Assembly (NCBI GenBank): GCA_026389585.1
Contig: JAPLHP010000061.1
Coordinates: 1 to 43,207 of the forward strand
Length of the DNA: 43,207 bases
Direction of reading: 5' to 3'
Source of the DNA: Chloroflexota bacterium
Lineage (GTDB): Bacteria; Chloroflexota; Dehalococcoidia; UBA2247; RBG-13-53-26
In this document: positions 1 to 8,821 of the stretch, one piece after another
Numbering within the stretch: position 1 is the first letter of the stretch
How the letters are laid out: each line of letters begins with the position of its first letter
Program-made: the position numbers and the translations under genes
The notes under the pieces: model-generated
The model's input: the letters and a program-made list of their open reading frames with translations, nothing else
Database searches by the model: none
Told to the model about the DNA's origin: nothing

Positions 1-2
1 TT

Positions 3-296
3 GAGCAGTCTGGACGCATCAGTGGAGGAGTAGCCTGGCAGCAGAAGAGCTTCAATATAGCATCTGGCACTCATACGCTTAAGTGGGCTTATACGAAAGA
101 TGGAAGTGTGAGCTCTGGTAGTGACTGTGGCTGGCTGGATAAGGTGGGATTTACTTCGGCATCATCTTCACCATATCAGACGTGGGGCACACTAAAGATA
201 GAGGCTAGCCACATACCCCAAAGTACCATTTTAGAAGCCTATGTACCAGATGTGGCTAATTCTTTCTTTGCCACAACTGGGTGGCTGCAACCTTAA
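3..296 (+). CDS. C-terminal end of a secreted or surface protein (5' truncated by the window)
   Basis: An open frame runs from the window edge (position 3) to a TAA at 294-296, so only the last 97 residues are visible. It contains the pattern VAWQQKSFNIASGTHTLKW, then a DGSVSSGSDCGWLDKVGF stretch. This is typical of the beta-sandwich repeats (MAM/concanavalin-like) found at the ends of large bacterial extracellular proteins, where the conserved W..D.V.F strand closes the domain. The last 45 residues are low-complexity and do not suggest a sorting signal. The start and the rest of the protein lie outside the window. Assigning it to a secreted protein is inference from the domain style; the frame itself is seen directly. 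Confidence 0.6.
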   Translation, partial: EQSGRISGGVAWQQKSFNIASGTHTLKWAYTKDGSVSSGSDCGWLDKVGFTSASSSPYQTWGTLKIEASHIPQSTILEAYVPDVANSFFATTGWLQP

Positions 297-533
297 CGAT
301 CTCTTGCCCAGAAGTCCCGGGGGTGGTATCTTGATGGGGGGCAGTAGCATTAAGAACCAATGTGGCTGGGAAGCCTGCCGCGGGGAACTGAGACACATTC
401 GCTTTCAGCTTAGCCTCGCGCCAAGAGGGCAGAGAACTGCCGTTCGGAATACCAGGCATTGCCCATCCACGGAAAGGAGGGGACGTTCGCAGCGCAACTG
501 AAGTCGGTACTTGCACAAGAATAGGACCCAACA

Positions 534-540
534 AAGGAGG
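534..540 (+). promoter_or_regulatory. Ribosome binding site deciding a GTG start
   Basis: AAGGAGG lies 6 nt before the GTG at 547. This supports translation from GTG rather than from a later ATG. Confidence 0.75.
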
Positions 541-546
541 TAAAAG

Positions 547-1377
547 GTGAGAAAGTTATCATTGGCAATAGTGTTGATTCTGATGTTGGTCGGTTCAGCA
601 GTGGGTGGTATGGCAGTGGCCACCAGCGCACCAGCTGGGCCAACCCTGAAGGCCAATGGAAGTAGTGCTCCGGGCACAATTTTCGTTTCAGGAAGCTATT
701 GGGCCTTGGGAGCGCAGGTGGACATCTGGATGGATGTCCAAGACGCTGCGCATTATGTGGTCGTTGTATCGCCGTCGGGGAGCAAGGGGAATTTCAGCAC
801 CAGCTTCGTGGTGGGGCCAACCGCACTGGGCGAGCACTGGATAATCGCGGTTCAGGCCGGGGATCCCGAAAAAACGGTCAAGGCATCATTCTTCATTAAG
901 AGCACGCAGCCGCTAGACGATAGGACTGCGGGGATCATGGAAGAAATCGTGAAGGACCCCGAGATTGGGCTGGCAATGTTTGATTCGGCCTACGGACGTG
1001 AGTGCTGGACTCAGTCGGGTACCTACGGTATAGAAACCACGTACGACGGAATAAGACACGTCAGCCTCACCATTTGCGTCGCCGAACTGAGTGGCCTACT
1101 TAATAGGGACAGCGTGAAGGTGGAAATTCACCTTTATTCACCAGTAACAGCACAACCAGCAATACCATCCGGTTGGTGCGAGTTAGACACGATTTACTCT
1201 AACGGCATGAAGGTCTACGAGTTCGACAGCGATGGCTGGAGAATTACCGGAAACGTGAAACACCCGAATGTTCTGTGTACCTATAACGCTACCACGATCG
1301 GACACAATGAGCCCGTCCCTGTGGGACCTATCTGTGTGCAGTCCTACGAGCCTGGCCTTGAGTACGCTGACGAGTAG
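547..1377 (+). CDS. Secreted protein with N-terminal Ig-like region, function unknown
   Basis: 276 residues starting at a GTG with a perfect AAGGAGG 6 nt upstream. The N-terminus is a classical signal peptide: MRKL, a hydrophobic core LAIVLILMLVGSAV, then an Ala-rich region ending near ATSAPA (about residue 30). Residues about 30-115 look like an IPT/Ig-like beta domain of the bacterial surface-protein type, with a PGTIFVSGSYWALGAQVDIW start, a GNFSTSF strand and a closing KASFFI. The rest (about 120-276) is not recognised. It has five cysteines, which could form disulfides outside the cell. There is no C-terminal membrane anchor. It stands alone between a truncated secreted gene and a strong terminator hairpin. 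I do not recognise a specific family. Confidence 0.75.
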   Translation: MRKLSLAIVLILMLVGSAVGGMAVATSAPAGPTLKANGSSAPGTIFVSGSYWALGAQVDIWMDVQDAAHYVVVVSPSGSKGNFSTSFVVGPTALGEHWIIAVQAGDPEKTVKASFFIKSTQPLDDRTAGIMEEIVKDPEIGLAMFDSAYGRECWTQSGTYGIETTYDGIRHVSLTICVAELSGLLNRDSVKVEIHLYSPVTAQPAIPSGWCELDTIYSNGMKVYEFDSDGWRITGNVKHPNVLCTYNATTIGHNEPVPVGPICVQSYEPGLEYADE

Positions 1378-1491
1378 CCTGAGAGCAAAGGATTGGCCAA
1401 AAGAACAACATAGATAGTGGGCACTGTAAAAGCGTAGCGGAGCAGGTTTTGGGGCTTGACCCCTTATACCAAGAGGGCTGAGGGAAGATTT

Positions 1492-1527
1492 GGGGGGGGC
1501 TGCAATTAAGCATGGCCCCCCCTTTTT
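1492..1527 (+). terminator. Strong intrinsic terminator hairpin
   Basis: GGGGGGGC (1493-1500) pairs perfectly with GCCCCCCC (1515-1522). An inner TGC/GCA stem adds pairs around an AATTAA loop, and TTTTT follows at 1523-1527. It sits about 115 nt after the secreted-protein stop and probably ends that transcript. It also separates the gene from the transposase remnant downstream. Confidence 0.7.
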
Positions 1528-1552
1528 CCATGTTCTGCGTTGGGCTCTGCCC

Positions 1553-1832
1553 AGTCATGACTCCAAAGAGGTGCTGGAGTGGCACAAGCGGCCGCGCAAC
1601 AAGCGGGAGGTCTTCCACTTCATTCCCGCCTATTCCTCGTGGCTCAATCTGGCTGAAGTACTATTCAATCTGTTGCAGGGGAAAGTACTTTGCCGGGGCG
1701 TGTTCCCATCCAAACAAGGCTCTGGTGACGGCCATCAGGGACTGCATTGGGAAGCTAAACGAGGAGGGGCGCACCTTTGGTTGGACCAAAACCGCGGAGG
1801 CAATCATTACCTCAGTTAATAACCTGACATGA
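1553..1832 (+). pseudogene. IS630-family transposase remnant, frameshifted and N-terminally truncated
   Basis: The C-terminal third of an IS630-type DDE transposase is readable in two frames. The first frame gives SKEVLEWHKRP, then FHFIPAYSSWLNLAEVLF, the conserved block that carries the last catalytic Glu in WLN..E. The match then moves to another frame near 1700-1712 and continues with NKALVTAIRDCIGKLNEE and FGWTKTAEAIITSV, the usual C-terminal helix pattern (AIRxFI...FxWTKTAxxI). The N-terminal HTH and first two catalytic Asp residues are missing, so it is dead. No terminal inverted repeats or target duplication could be identified. Confidence 0.8.
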
Positions 1833-1915
1833 CACCAGGCAGCCTTATGGATTGGACAGAATGTTGATGCCAGGTTGTGGCCGGGAGAGACATCAGTGGG
1901 GCTTGGGGAATGAGG

Positions 1916-2680
1916 CTATTCCCCTTGTTCACGTCCCGTGGTACAGTATGTGGGCTCGCTATGGTTTGAACAGTCTGGCTCCTCCGGTTTCTTGTGGAAG
2001 GTGTAACCGATCCCTGGCCTGGTGACAATGTGCTTAGGGTTGCCGGGATCTTCCCCAAGCTTTTTCCTCAGGCGTGCAATAGCTACCTGGAGGATGTGTG
2101 TGTCACTGCGATACTCTCGTCCCCAGACCTCAGTGAGAAGATATTCATGCGTAATCACTCTACCGGCGTTACGGGCCAGCAGACAGATAATCCTGTATTC
2201 GGTTGGTGGCAGCATAACTTCTCTTTCGTCTATGGTTACCAAATGATGGTCGAAGTCTATGCGCAACTGGCCTGAAGTGAATGGAGGCTGTGGTTCTTCC
2301 TGTGGAAACTTTGCTCGGTGAAGGACTGCCTTTACTCTAGCCAGAAGCTCGTTGATGCTGAAAGGCTTGGTTATGTAATCATCAGCACCGATATCGAGAC
2401 CATGAACCACATCTTCCACCCCGCCTTTAGCTGTGATCATTATGATGGGCACTTCTGAGAACTCGCGTATACGTTTGCATGTCTGGAACCCATCCATGCC
2501 TGGCATCATGATGTCGAGGAGGACTAATGCTGGCTGCTCGTTCTTGATAAGCTGGAGTGCTGTCTTGCCTTCAGCAGCTGTTATTACTTGGTAGCCGTCT
2601 AATTCCAGGTTGAGGCTAACCAGTTTCACTAGCCCTGAGTCATCATCAACGATTAGGATCAGTGGTTTCTGTTGAGGCAT
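1916..2680 (-). CDS. OmpR/PhoB-family response regulator, second copy
   Basis: 254 residues: an N-terminal receiver (about 5-120) and a C-terminal winged-helix DNA-binding domain (about 130-230). Receiver residues are intact: acidic pocket DDD at 12-14, phospho-acceptor Asp56 in LLDIMMPGMDG, Thr83 and Lys105. The effector domain has the PTEYRIICLLARNAGR start and the TRPGIGYTF wing. By direct comparison the first 110 residues are about 76% identical to the regulator encoded at 2881-3594, so the two are tandem duplicates. It is separated from that gene by a 200 nt gap, and the minus-strand leader has GAGGAAGG before the ATG. It may therefore have its own promoter. It has a 20-residue C-terminal tail that its twin lacks. 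The cognate kinase is probably the upstream histidine kinase, but the target genes are unknown. Confidence 0.93.
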   Translation of the reverse strand: MPQQKPLILIVDDDSGLVKLVSLNLELDGYQVITAAEGKTALQLIKNEQPALVLLDIMMPGMDGFQTCKRIREFSEVPIIMITAKGGVEDVVHGLDIGADDYITKPFSINELLARVKAVLHRAKFPQEEPQPPFTSGQLRIDFDHHLVTIDEREVMLPPTEYRIICLLARNAGRVITHEYLLTEVWGREYRSDTHILQVAIARLRKKLGEDPGNPKHIVTRPGIGYTFHKKPEEPDCSNHSEPTYCTTGREQGE

Positions 2681-2880
2681 ATTTCTTCATCCTTCCTCAA
2701 TAATATTCTTTCTATACTCATGCCCCGGTCATATCCAGGGATTGAGCAAATTCTACTAGGATGGAGTTACGCTTGTGTCTCAGCAGTAACCACTGATCTC
2801 ACAAATTCCCCTCCGCCTGCGCAGAAAATGTCACCGAAAGGTCACAGTTGGAGATTGGTTGAGCGTCAGATGGTGCTGGC

Positions 2881-3594
2881 TTACTCTGCATGAGGGCTTG
2901 GGGCTTTTTTAAGGGTGTAACCAATACTCGGTCTGGTAACGATATATCTGGGGTTACTGGGATCATCACCGATTTTCTTTCTCAGTCGGGCCACAGCCAC
3001 TTGAAGAATATGGGTGTCGCCACAGTATTCTTGTCCCCAGACTTCAGTCAGAAGCTGATCTTGGGTAATGGTTTTACCAGCATTGCGAGCCAGCAGGCAT
3101 AGTGTTCTGTACTCGGTGGGAGTCAGCAGAACCTCTTCCTGGGCTATGGTCACCTGGTGTCGGGAAAAATCTATGCACAGCTGTCCTGAAATAAATGGTG
3201 GTTGTGGCATTTCCTCTGGGAACTTTGATCGGCGAAGTACTGCTCTTACTCGGGACAGTAGTTCATCGGTGCTGAAGGGTTTGATTACATAATCATCGGC
3301 ACCGACATCTAAGCCGTGTATTACATCCTCAGCGCGACCTTTGGCAGTGAGCATTATGATAGACACCTCTGAGAATTCGCGGGTACGTTCGCATGTCTGG
3401 AAGCCATCCATGCCAGGCATCATGATGTCAAGGATGACTAATATTGGCTGCTCATTCTCAATGAGTTCCAGTGCTGTTTTGCCATCACGAGCTGTGATTG
3501 CATGGTAGCCTTCCAGCTCTAAATTGAGGCTAACCAGCTTCAGGATCCCCGGGTCGTCATCAACAACTAAGATCAATGGTTTACGTTGGGGCAT
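2881..3594 (-). CDS. OmpR/PhoB-family response regulator, first copy
   Basis: 237 residues with a receiver (about 5-120) and an OmpR-type winged helix (about 130-228). Conserved residues are present: DDD at 12-14, Asp56 in ILDIMMPGMDG, Thr83 and Lys105. The effector domain carries LTPTEYRTLCLLARNAGK, the AVARLRKKI recognition helix and an RPSIGYTL wing. It starts 44 nt after the histidine kinase stop on the same strand, so it is the probable partner of that kinase. It phosphorylates at Asp56 by family rule and should then bind DNA as a dimer. A near-duplicate follows at 1916-2680. Which promoters it controls cannot be read from the window. Confidence 0.94.
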   Translation of the reverse strand: MPQRKPLILVVDDDPGILKLVSLNLELEGYHAITARDGKTALELIENEQPILVILDIMMPGMDGFQTCERTREFSEVSIIMLTAKGRAEDVIHGLDVGADDYVIKPFSTDELLSRVRAVLRRSKFPEEMPQPPFISGQLCIDFSRHQVTIAQEEVLLTPTEYRTLCLLARNAGKTITQDQLLTEVWGQEYCGDTHILQVAVARLRKKIGDDPSNPRYIVTRPSIGYTLKKAPSPHAE

Positions 3595-3638
3595 TGGCTA
3601 CACCTCCCGCTTTGCTCTTGTTGTCATTAGCTGGCACT

Positions 3639-6137
3639 TTAGCCTGAGCTCTTAGTTTCCTGAGGGGACAGTGGCAGCGTGAATGTGAAGATACTGCCTT
3701 TACCCAGGGCGCTCTCTGCCCAGATGCGGCCTCCGTGAGCACCTATTATACCCTTGCAGATGGCTAAACCCAAACCAACGCCACCACCCTTGTGAGACTG
3801 CCCGGAAGCAGCCTGGTAGAAACGCTCGAAGACCTTGCGCAATTCCTGGTGGCTGATGCCGATACCCTGGTCATGAACACGGACGATAAGCTCCTGTTTA
3901 TTCGATTCACACTGCACCGAGATCTCTGTGTCCTCTGGCGAGTATTTGACTGCATTACTCAGGAGGTTGTCCAGTACTTGGCGGATGCGGCGGGGATCGG
4001 CTTCCACCAGGGGTAAGAATTCAGCAAACCGCGTGACAAAATGGGAATTCTTTGCCTTCTGTTCCATATCCTCTATGGCGTTGTTGACGATAGAAGTAAT
4101 GCCAATGGGCTCCTTGTTCATAAGGAACCCACCAGCTTCGAGTTTTGAAAGTTGCAGCAGGTTTTCAATGAGTTCGGTAAGCCTGTCGCTTGCGAGATCA
4201 ATTTCGTGAAGAAAGTTGTGTTTTTCCTTGTCAGTGAGCTTCTCATAATGGCGGAGTATGGTTGTGGTGTAGCCTTTGATTGAAGTTAAAGGTGTGCGCA
4301 AGTCATGGGAGACATTGGCCAGAAGCTCGGTCTTGAGGCGGTCTGCTTCGCGGAGTGCCCCAGCTGTGCTTGCTTCCTTGTAAAGCTGAGCATTTTCGAT
4401 GGCGATAGCTGCCTCATCGGCAAAGGCGATAAGCAGGTTCGTTTTGCCGGCAAAGGCATTTGGCCTTGTGTTGTGGACGAATAGAACTCCGATGACGGTA
4501 TTCTTAGACTTTATAGGCACGCCGGCGTATGATCTAATCCCTGCTGCCAGAAGGACAGGGTTGGTGCCTTCGACGGTGTCTACATCGTCGATGATTGCAG
4601 GTTCACCGCTGTTGATGATTCCCCTGGTCACTCCATGTGGCCGTGCTGCGATTGGAGGTGGTGTAATATCTACTATCCTTCTGGTAACACCATGTGGCTG
4701 TGTCTTGGTGGATAATGAAGGGATGCCTACAAACTCCTCACTACCTACACCGAGGCTGCCGTCTTCATTCACTATCACAATACTGGTGTAATTAGAATCG
4801 AGCGCTTTGCCAACCTGAGAGACAATATCCTTGATCACCTTGTCAAGGTCGAGGGTGTGGGTTATTGACGTCAATACTTGATGCAGAGCGGCCAGTTCCT
4901 GGTTGCGCTGGAGTATCTCCTCTTCAGTCTTCTTGCGTTCAGTGATATCCTTTGTAAGTGCAATGAATCCTGCTGGTTTCCCGGATTTATCCCTCAGCAG
5001 TGCACTGCTTAACTCGGCATCAATTTCTCTGTCACCCTTGGTCAGCAGGGTATACTCGGTATTACCGCTTCGGCCGTATTGTAATGTATGTTTCATGTTC
5101 TCCAGGGCTTTAACGCGGTCTTTTGGGGAAACAAAGTCGAGAGCGCTCCGTCCGAGGAGCTCTTCTTTATGGCTATATCCGTAGAGGGAAACTGCAGCAT
5201 CATTCAGTGCAGTGATGGTGCCTTCTAGATCAGTGACCATGACTCCGTCCGCAACGGATTCGAATATGGCGCGCAACTTCTCTTCTGACTCTGATAGTTC
5301 ATCTTCTATCCGTTTACGTTCGGTAATATCTCTGAAGAAGCCTATGGTGCACTCCTTCATGTTTATCAAAGCCTTGGTTGCGCTTATATCTGCATATATC
5401 ACGGTTCCGTCTTTGGTAATGCAGGGAATGTCTGACGCCAGCGCTTTTTTCCCTGTCGCCTGAGCCTCGATTTCAGAGAGTATGTGATCCCGTTCATCCA
5501 TCGGATGAATGGCACTCCTATCCATTCCCCTTAGTTCTTCTTGAGTATATCCCAACATTCTACCTATGGCCGGGTTAGCATACGTGAATGTGTTTGTCTC
5601 ACTGTCTATTACAAGTATCCCTTCCTCAGCGGACTCAAACAGTGTTCGATATCTTTCCTCTGATTCTTTTAAGGTTTGTTCTATCTTCTTATGTTCGGTA
5701 ATGTCTATGAAGCTTCCTAAGGCTGCCTGTTGTCCCTGGAACTGCATAGATATGATCGTCTCTGCTACCCATCCTGTCTTGCCATTTTTGGTGACAATCC
5801 TGTATTCATGTGGAGAGGGCAAATCCCCCCGCAGTATCTTTAAGGCATTATCTCTTACCTCATCCCTGTCCTCTGGTACGACAAGCGTGAAATAATCCAT
5901 GCCCAGCAATTCTGCCTTGCTGTAACCTGTGTATATTTGGAACTGATGGTTGACATATTGAATGATTCCGTTTTGGACAATGTGGATGCCAGTCGGGGAA
6001 TTACCAAATAGGCTGTCGAGCAACTGCTGAGCCTGGTTGTGGAGGATGTCTAATGATTTTCTCAACCCATCGACCCCTTTATGCAGTGTCGGCAATCTGT
6101 CGATGAGTGGTTCCTTGGATTTTCTCTCATCATTCAT
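3639..6137 (-). CDS. Cytoplasmic PAS-PAS-PAS-GAF sensor histidine kinase
   Basis: 832 residues with no transmembrane segment or signal peptide, so a soluble sensor. Domain order: coiled N-terminus (1-38); PAS1 (about 40-150, ending IDITEHKK); PAS2 (about 160-275, ending RDITERKR); PAS3 (about 283-402, ending KDITERKK); GAF (about 425-585); HisKA with H-box ANVSHDLRTPL (His611); HATPase (about 710-825) with N-box NLLSNAVKYSP, G1 DQGIGIS and G2 GVGLGLAICKG. All catalytic boxes look intact. The GAF domain has an internal direct repeat, PHGVTRR and PHGVTRG, 19 residues apart around a proline-rich ITPPPIAAR. It begins 15 nt after uvrB and is followed by a response regulator, suggesting one transcript. 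The ligands of the PAS/GAF modules are unknown. The phosphorelay to one or both downstream regulators is inferred from order. Confidence 0.95.
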   Translation of the reverse strand: MNDERKSKEPLIDRLPTLHKGVDGLRKSLDILHNQAQQLLDSLFGNSPTGIHIVQNGIIQYVNHQFQIYTGYSKAELLGMDYFTLVVPEDRDEVRDNALKILRGDLPSPHEYRIVTKNGKTGWVAETIISMQFQGQQAALGSFIDITEHKKIEQTLKESEERYRTLFESAEEGILVIDSETNTFTYANPAIGRMLGYTQEELRGMDRSAIHPMDERDHILSEIEAQATGKKALASDIPCITKDGTVIYADISATKALINMKECTIGFFRDITERKRIEDELSESEEKLRAIFESVADGVMVTDLEGTITALNDAAVSLYGYSHKEELLGRSALDFVSPKDRVKALENMKHTLQYGRSGNTEYTLLTKGDREIDAELSSALLRDKSGKPAGFIALTKDITERKKTEEEILQRNQELAALHQVLTSITHTLDLDKVIKDIVSQVGKALDSNYTSIVIVNEDGSLGVGSEEFVGIPSLSTKTQPHGVTRRIVDITPPPIAARPHGVTRGIINSGEPAIIDDVDTVEGTNPVLLAAGIRSYAGVPIKSKNTVIGVLFVHNTRPNAFAGKTNLLIAFADEAAIAIENAQLYKEASTAGALREADRLKTELLANVSHDLRTPLTSIKGYTTTILRHYEKLTDKEKHNFLHEIDLASDRLTELIENLLQLSKLEAGGFLMNKEPIGITSIVNNAIEDMEQKAKNSHFVTRFAEFLPLVEADPRRIRQVLDNLLSNAVKYSPEDTEISVQCESNKQELIVRVHDQGIGISHQELRKVFERFYQAASGQSHKGGGVGLGLAICKGIIGAHGGRIWAESALGKGSIFTFTLPLSPQETKSSG

Positions 6138-6152
6138 TGTATATTTCTGCCC

Positions 6153-8228
6153 CTATTTAACCACTTTATGATGACTTTTGACAGACTCTTTGGTTTTTTT
6201 CTCTTTGACGGGATGTGGCCTGTGATTCTGCTCGTTGCTGCTATCAATTTGTTGAAACTCGACTAGTTGCTTTCTGAGATCGATGATGCGGTCACGCAGA
6301 AGGGCTGCCTTTTCGAATTCTAGATTTCTGGCAGCACTCTTCATCTGGGATTCCACATCCTTGATCAGGCCGGCTATTTGGTCCTTGGAGAAGGAACGGT
6401 CTGCTTTGTAAGGGGCATGAGCCTCGGCAACCGCCTTGATTCCGTCGTTTATATCTTTTATGGCTTTTCTGATACTCTGCGGGGTAATACCGTGCTCGCG
6501 GTTATAGGCTTCCTGAACTGAACGACGCCGGTGGGTCTCATCAATAGCCGCCCTCATTGAACCGGTGATGGAGTCGGCATACATGATGACATGCCCGTCA
6601 ACATGGCGGGCGGCACGTCCCATAGTCTGAATGAGTGCTCCTGTTGACCTTAAAAAACCCTCTTTATCGGCATCAAGAATAGCTACCAGGCTCACCTCCG
6701 GTAAGTCAAGACCCTCCCGGAGAAGATTTATCCCCACTACTACGTCATAGACACCAAGGCGGAGGTCACGCAGAATCTCTACCCTTTCCAGCGTCTCAAT
6801 CTCTGAATGAAGGTAGTGGGTCTTTACCCCCATTTCTCTGAGATATTCGGAAAGTTCCTCTGCCATTCTCTTGGTGAGGGTGGTTACCAGACAACGTTCT
6901 CCGTGGTTGACACGGGTCTTGATCTGTTCCAGAAGGTCGTCTATTTGGCCTTTGGTGGGTTTGACCTCGACAGAGGGTTCGAGCAGGCCGGTAGGGCGGA
7001 CAAGCTGCTCTGCTATCTGCTGACCATGTTCGTATTCGTAAGGTCCTGGTGTGGCCGAGACATAGATAACCTGATTGATGCGATTCTCGAATTCTTCAAA
7101 GGTCAGGGGGCGGTTATCCAGAGCGGATGGCAGGCGGAAGCCATATCCTACCAGTGTTTCCTTCCGACTTCTGTCGCCGTGGTACATCCCCCTGATTTGG
7201 GGCAGGGTCATGTGGGATTCATCGACAAACAACAAGAAGTCGTCGGGAAAGTAATCAAAGAGAGTTGATGGTGGACTGCCTGGTGGACGGCGTGAAAGAT
7301 GGCGGGAGTAGTTCTCCACTCCGGTACAATATCCCACCTCCTGGAGCATCTCGATGTCATAATTGGTGCGTGTCTCCAACCTGGCTGCCTCTGGCTGTTT
7401 TCCCTGGCTCTGCAGCTCTGCCATTCTTTCTTCCAGTTCTGACCGGATATCGGATATAGCTGCAACCAGTTTTTCACGTGAGGTGACGAAATGCTTTGCC
7501 GGGTAGATGTCTATATAGTCACATTCTGTCAGCACTTCTCCGGTGAGCGGGTCGATCTCCATAATACGCTCGATTTCATCTCCCCAGAATTCAATCCGCA
7601 CTGCTTTTTCCTGGTAAGAGGGCTGGATTTCCAGAACATCACCCCGAATGCGGAACCTGCCGCGGCTAAAGTCGATGTCATTTCGCTGATACTGCATATC
7701 AACGAGTTGGCGCACTATTTTATTCCGATTTCGTTTCTCACCTTTCTTCAACCCAATCACAAAGCCGTGATAGTCTTCGGGTGAACCCAAACCGTAGATA
7801 CAGGAGACTGAAGCTACGATAACCACATCCCTTCTCTCAAAGAGTGCACGGGTAGCAGCATGGCGCAGCTTGTCGATTTCCTCGTTTATGTCTGTTTCCT
7901 TCTCTATGTATGTGTCAGTGTGGGGAATATATGCCTCTGGTTGGTAGTAGTCATAGTAACTGACAAAATACCCCACAGCATTTTGAGGGAAAAAATCCTT
8001 AAACTCGGTGTACAACTGGGCTGCCAGGGTTTTATTATGGCAGATGACCAGGGCAGGCCTCTGAATCCTTTCGATGACATTAGCCATGGTGAAGGTTTTG
8101 CCGCTGCCGGTTACTCCCAGGAGCGTTTGCCGTTTATATCCTTTAGATAGTCCATCTATCAGCTTTTCCACTGCTTGGGGCTGGTCGCCAGTAGGTCTAA
8201 ATTCAGAGGAGATTTCAAAGGATGACAT
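6153..8228 (-). CDS. uvrB: Excinuclease ABC subunit B
   Basis: Nucleotide excision repair helicase-like subunit. UvrA loads it at lesions, it forms the pre-incision complex and recruits UvrC. The frame has Walker A GVTGSGKT at about residues 38-45, the damage-probing beta-hairpin [10 protein letters not shown] at 91-100, the Walker B region VDESHMT, the helicase motif [14 protein letters not shown], and a C-terminal UVR domain ([12 protein letters not shown]) that contacts UvrC. I chose the ATG at 8228, giving 691 residues starting [10 protein letters not shown], because it aligns with the usual UvrB N-terminus. An upstream in-frame GTG at 8240 would add four residues. The last ~30 residues are a basic, Lys/His-rich tail. 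The kinase gene follows after 15 nt, an unusual neighbour for uvrB. Confidence 0.97.
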   Translation of the reverse strand: MSSFEISSEFRPTGDQPQAVEKLIDGLSKGYKRQTLLGVTGSGKTFTMANVIERIQRPALVICHNKTLAAQLYTEFKDFFPQNAVGYFVSYYDYYQPEAYIPHTDTYIEKETDINEEIDKLRHAATRALFERRDVVIVASVSCIYGLGSPEDYHGFVIGLKKGEKRNRNKIVRQLVDMQYQRNDIDFSRGRFRIRGDVLEIQPSYQEKAVRIEFWGDEIERIMEIDPLTGEVLTECDYIDIYPAKHFVTSREKLVAAISDIRSELEERMAELQSQGKQPEAARLETRTNYDIEMLQEVGYCTGVENYSRHLSRRPPGSPPSTLFDYFPDDFLLFVDESHMTLPQIRGMYHGDRSRKETLVGYGFRLPSALDNRPLTFEEFENRINQVIYVSATPGPYEYEHGQQIAEQLVRPTGLLEPSVEVKPTKGQIDDLLEQIKTRVNHGERCLVTTLTKRMAEELSEYLREMGVKTHYLHSEIETLERVEILRDLRLGVYDVVVGINLLREGLDLPEVSLVAILDADKEGFLRSTGALIQTMGRAARHVDGHVIMYADSITGSMRAAIDETHRRRSVQEAYNREHGITPQSIRKAIKDINDGIKAVAEAHAPYKADRSFSKDQIAGLIKDVESQMKSAARNLEFEKAALLRDRIIDLRKQLVEFQQIDSSNEQNHRPHPVKEKKTKESVKSHHKVVK

Positions 8229-8240
8229 ATACTTTAACAC

Positions 8241-8821
8241 CCGGGTTTCATCTTATTTGATTTCTACGAAGTCGATAGTTTTGCGGTGATCAGGAAATAC
8301 ATCATACATGGTAAAGTATAAGACAGGAGTTAGCAATCTTATCAGCGGCGAGTGTATGTCAAGACACTGGCGTCGTCCCCAATCCATGAGAGGCTTGTCC
8401 CCCTGAGCGAAGGCGAAGGGTCTGTCCCTACATGGTGTTCCTACAGGCTGCTGCGTCGGGTCATCCTTCTGCGGAAGGATGGCTCATGGTTGATAGCTCA
8501 TGGCTGAGATTGCTTCGTCGTCCTTCCGCAGAAGGACTTCTCGCAATGACACGGGGCGGCTTTGCGAAGCGCCCTCAAGGAAGGGGGGAAACTCCACCCT
8601 CACCCTAGCCCTCTCCCATCGCAGGGAGAGGGGACCACCTGGATTGCCCTTCACGGAGTGAAGGGCGTGGGAATGACATTAACGCGAAGTAATCCACGGA
8701 TTAGGCGTCGTCACAAGCCGCAGCCTGAGGCTTTCTCTTGATCAGGAGAAAGCAAGGTGCTGAATTTCACACACGGTTTCTGTTCGGGGCATGTTTGAGT
8801 TTTGAGTGTGGTATCACAAGG
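8241..8821. repeat. Gene-free block of hairpin-forming dispersed repeats
   Basis: This 580 nt stretch has no convincing gene. It contains several palindromes: CCTTCTGCGGAAGG (8465-8478) and its reverse complement CCTTCCGCAGAAGG (8522-8535); CCCTCTCCC/GGGAGAGGG (8609-8617 and 8624-8632); GCCCTTCAC/GTGAAGGGC with a 3 nt loop (8646-8666); GCTTTCTC/GAGAAAGC (8730-8737 and 8746-8753). The phrases GATTGCTTCGTCG and CTCGCAATGACA flank the second palindrome. They resemble short intergenic repeats seen in many copies in environmental bacterial genomes. The uvrB promoter must lie at the left end of the block (about 8241-8340). Confidence 0.7.

Noticed and set aside
256-534. 92-codon minus-strand frame between the first two genes
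   Set aside because: Pro/Ser-rich composition without motif or ribosome binding site; probably non-coding.
8461-8666. Possible CRISPR-like array
   Set aside because: The palindromes differ from each other and have no regular spacer length, so they are dispersed hairpins and not an array.
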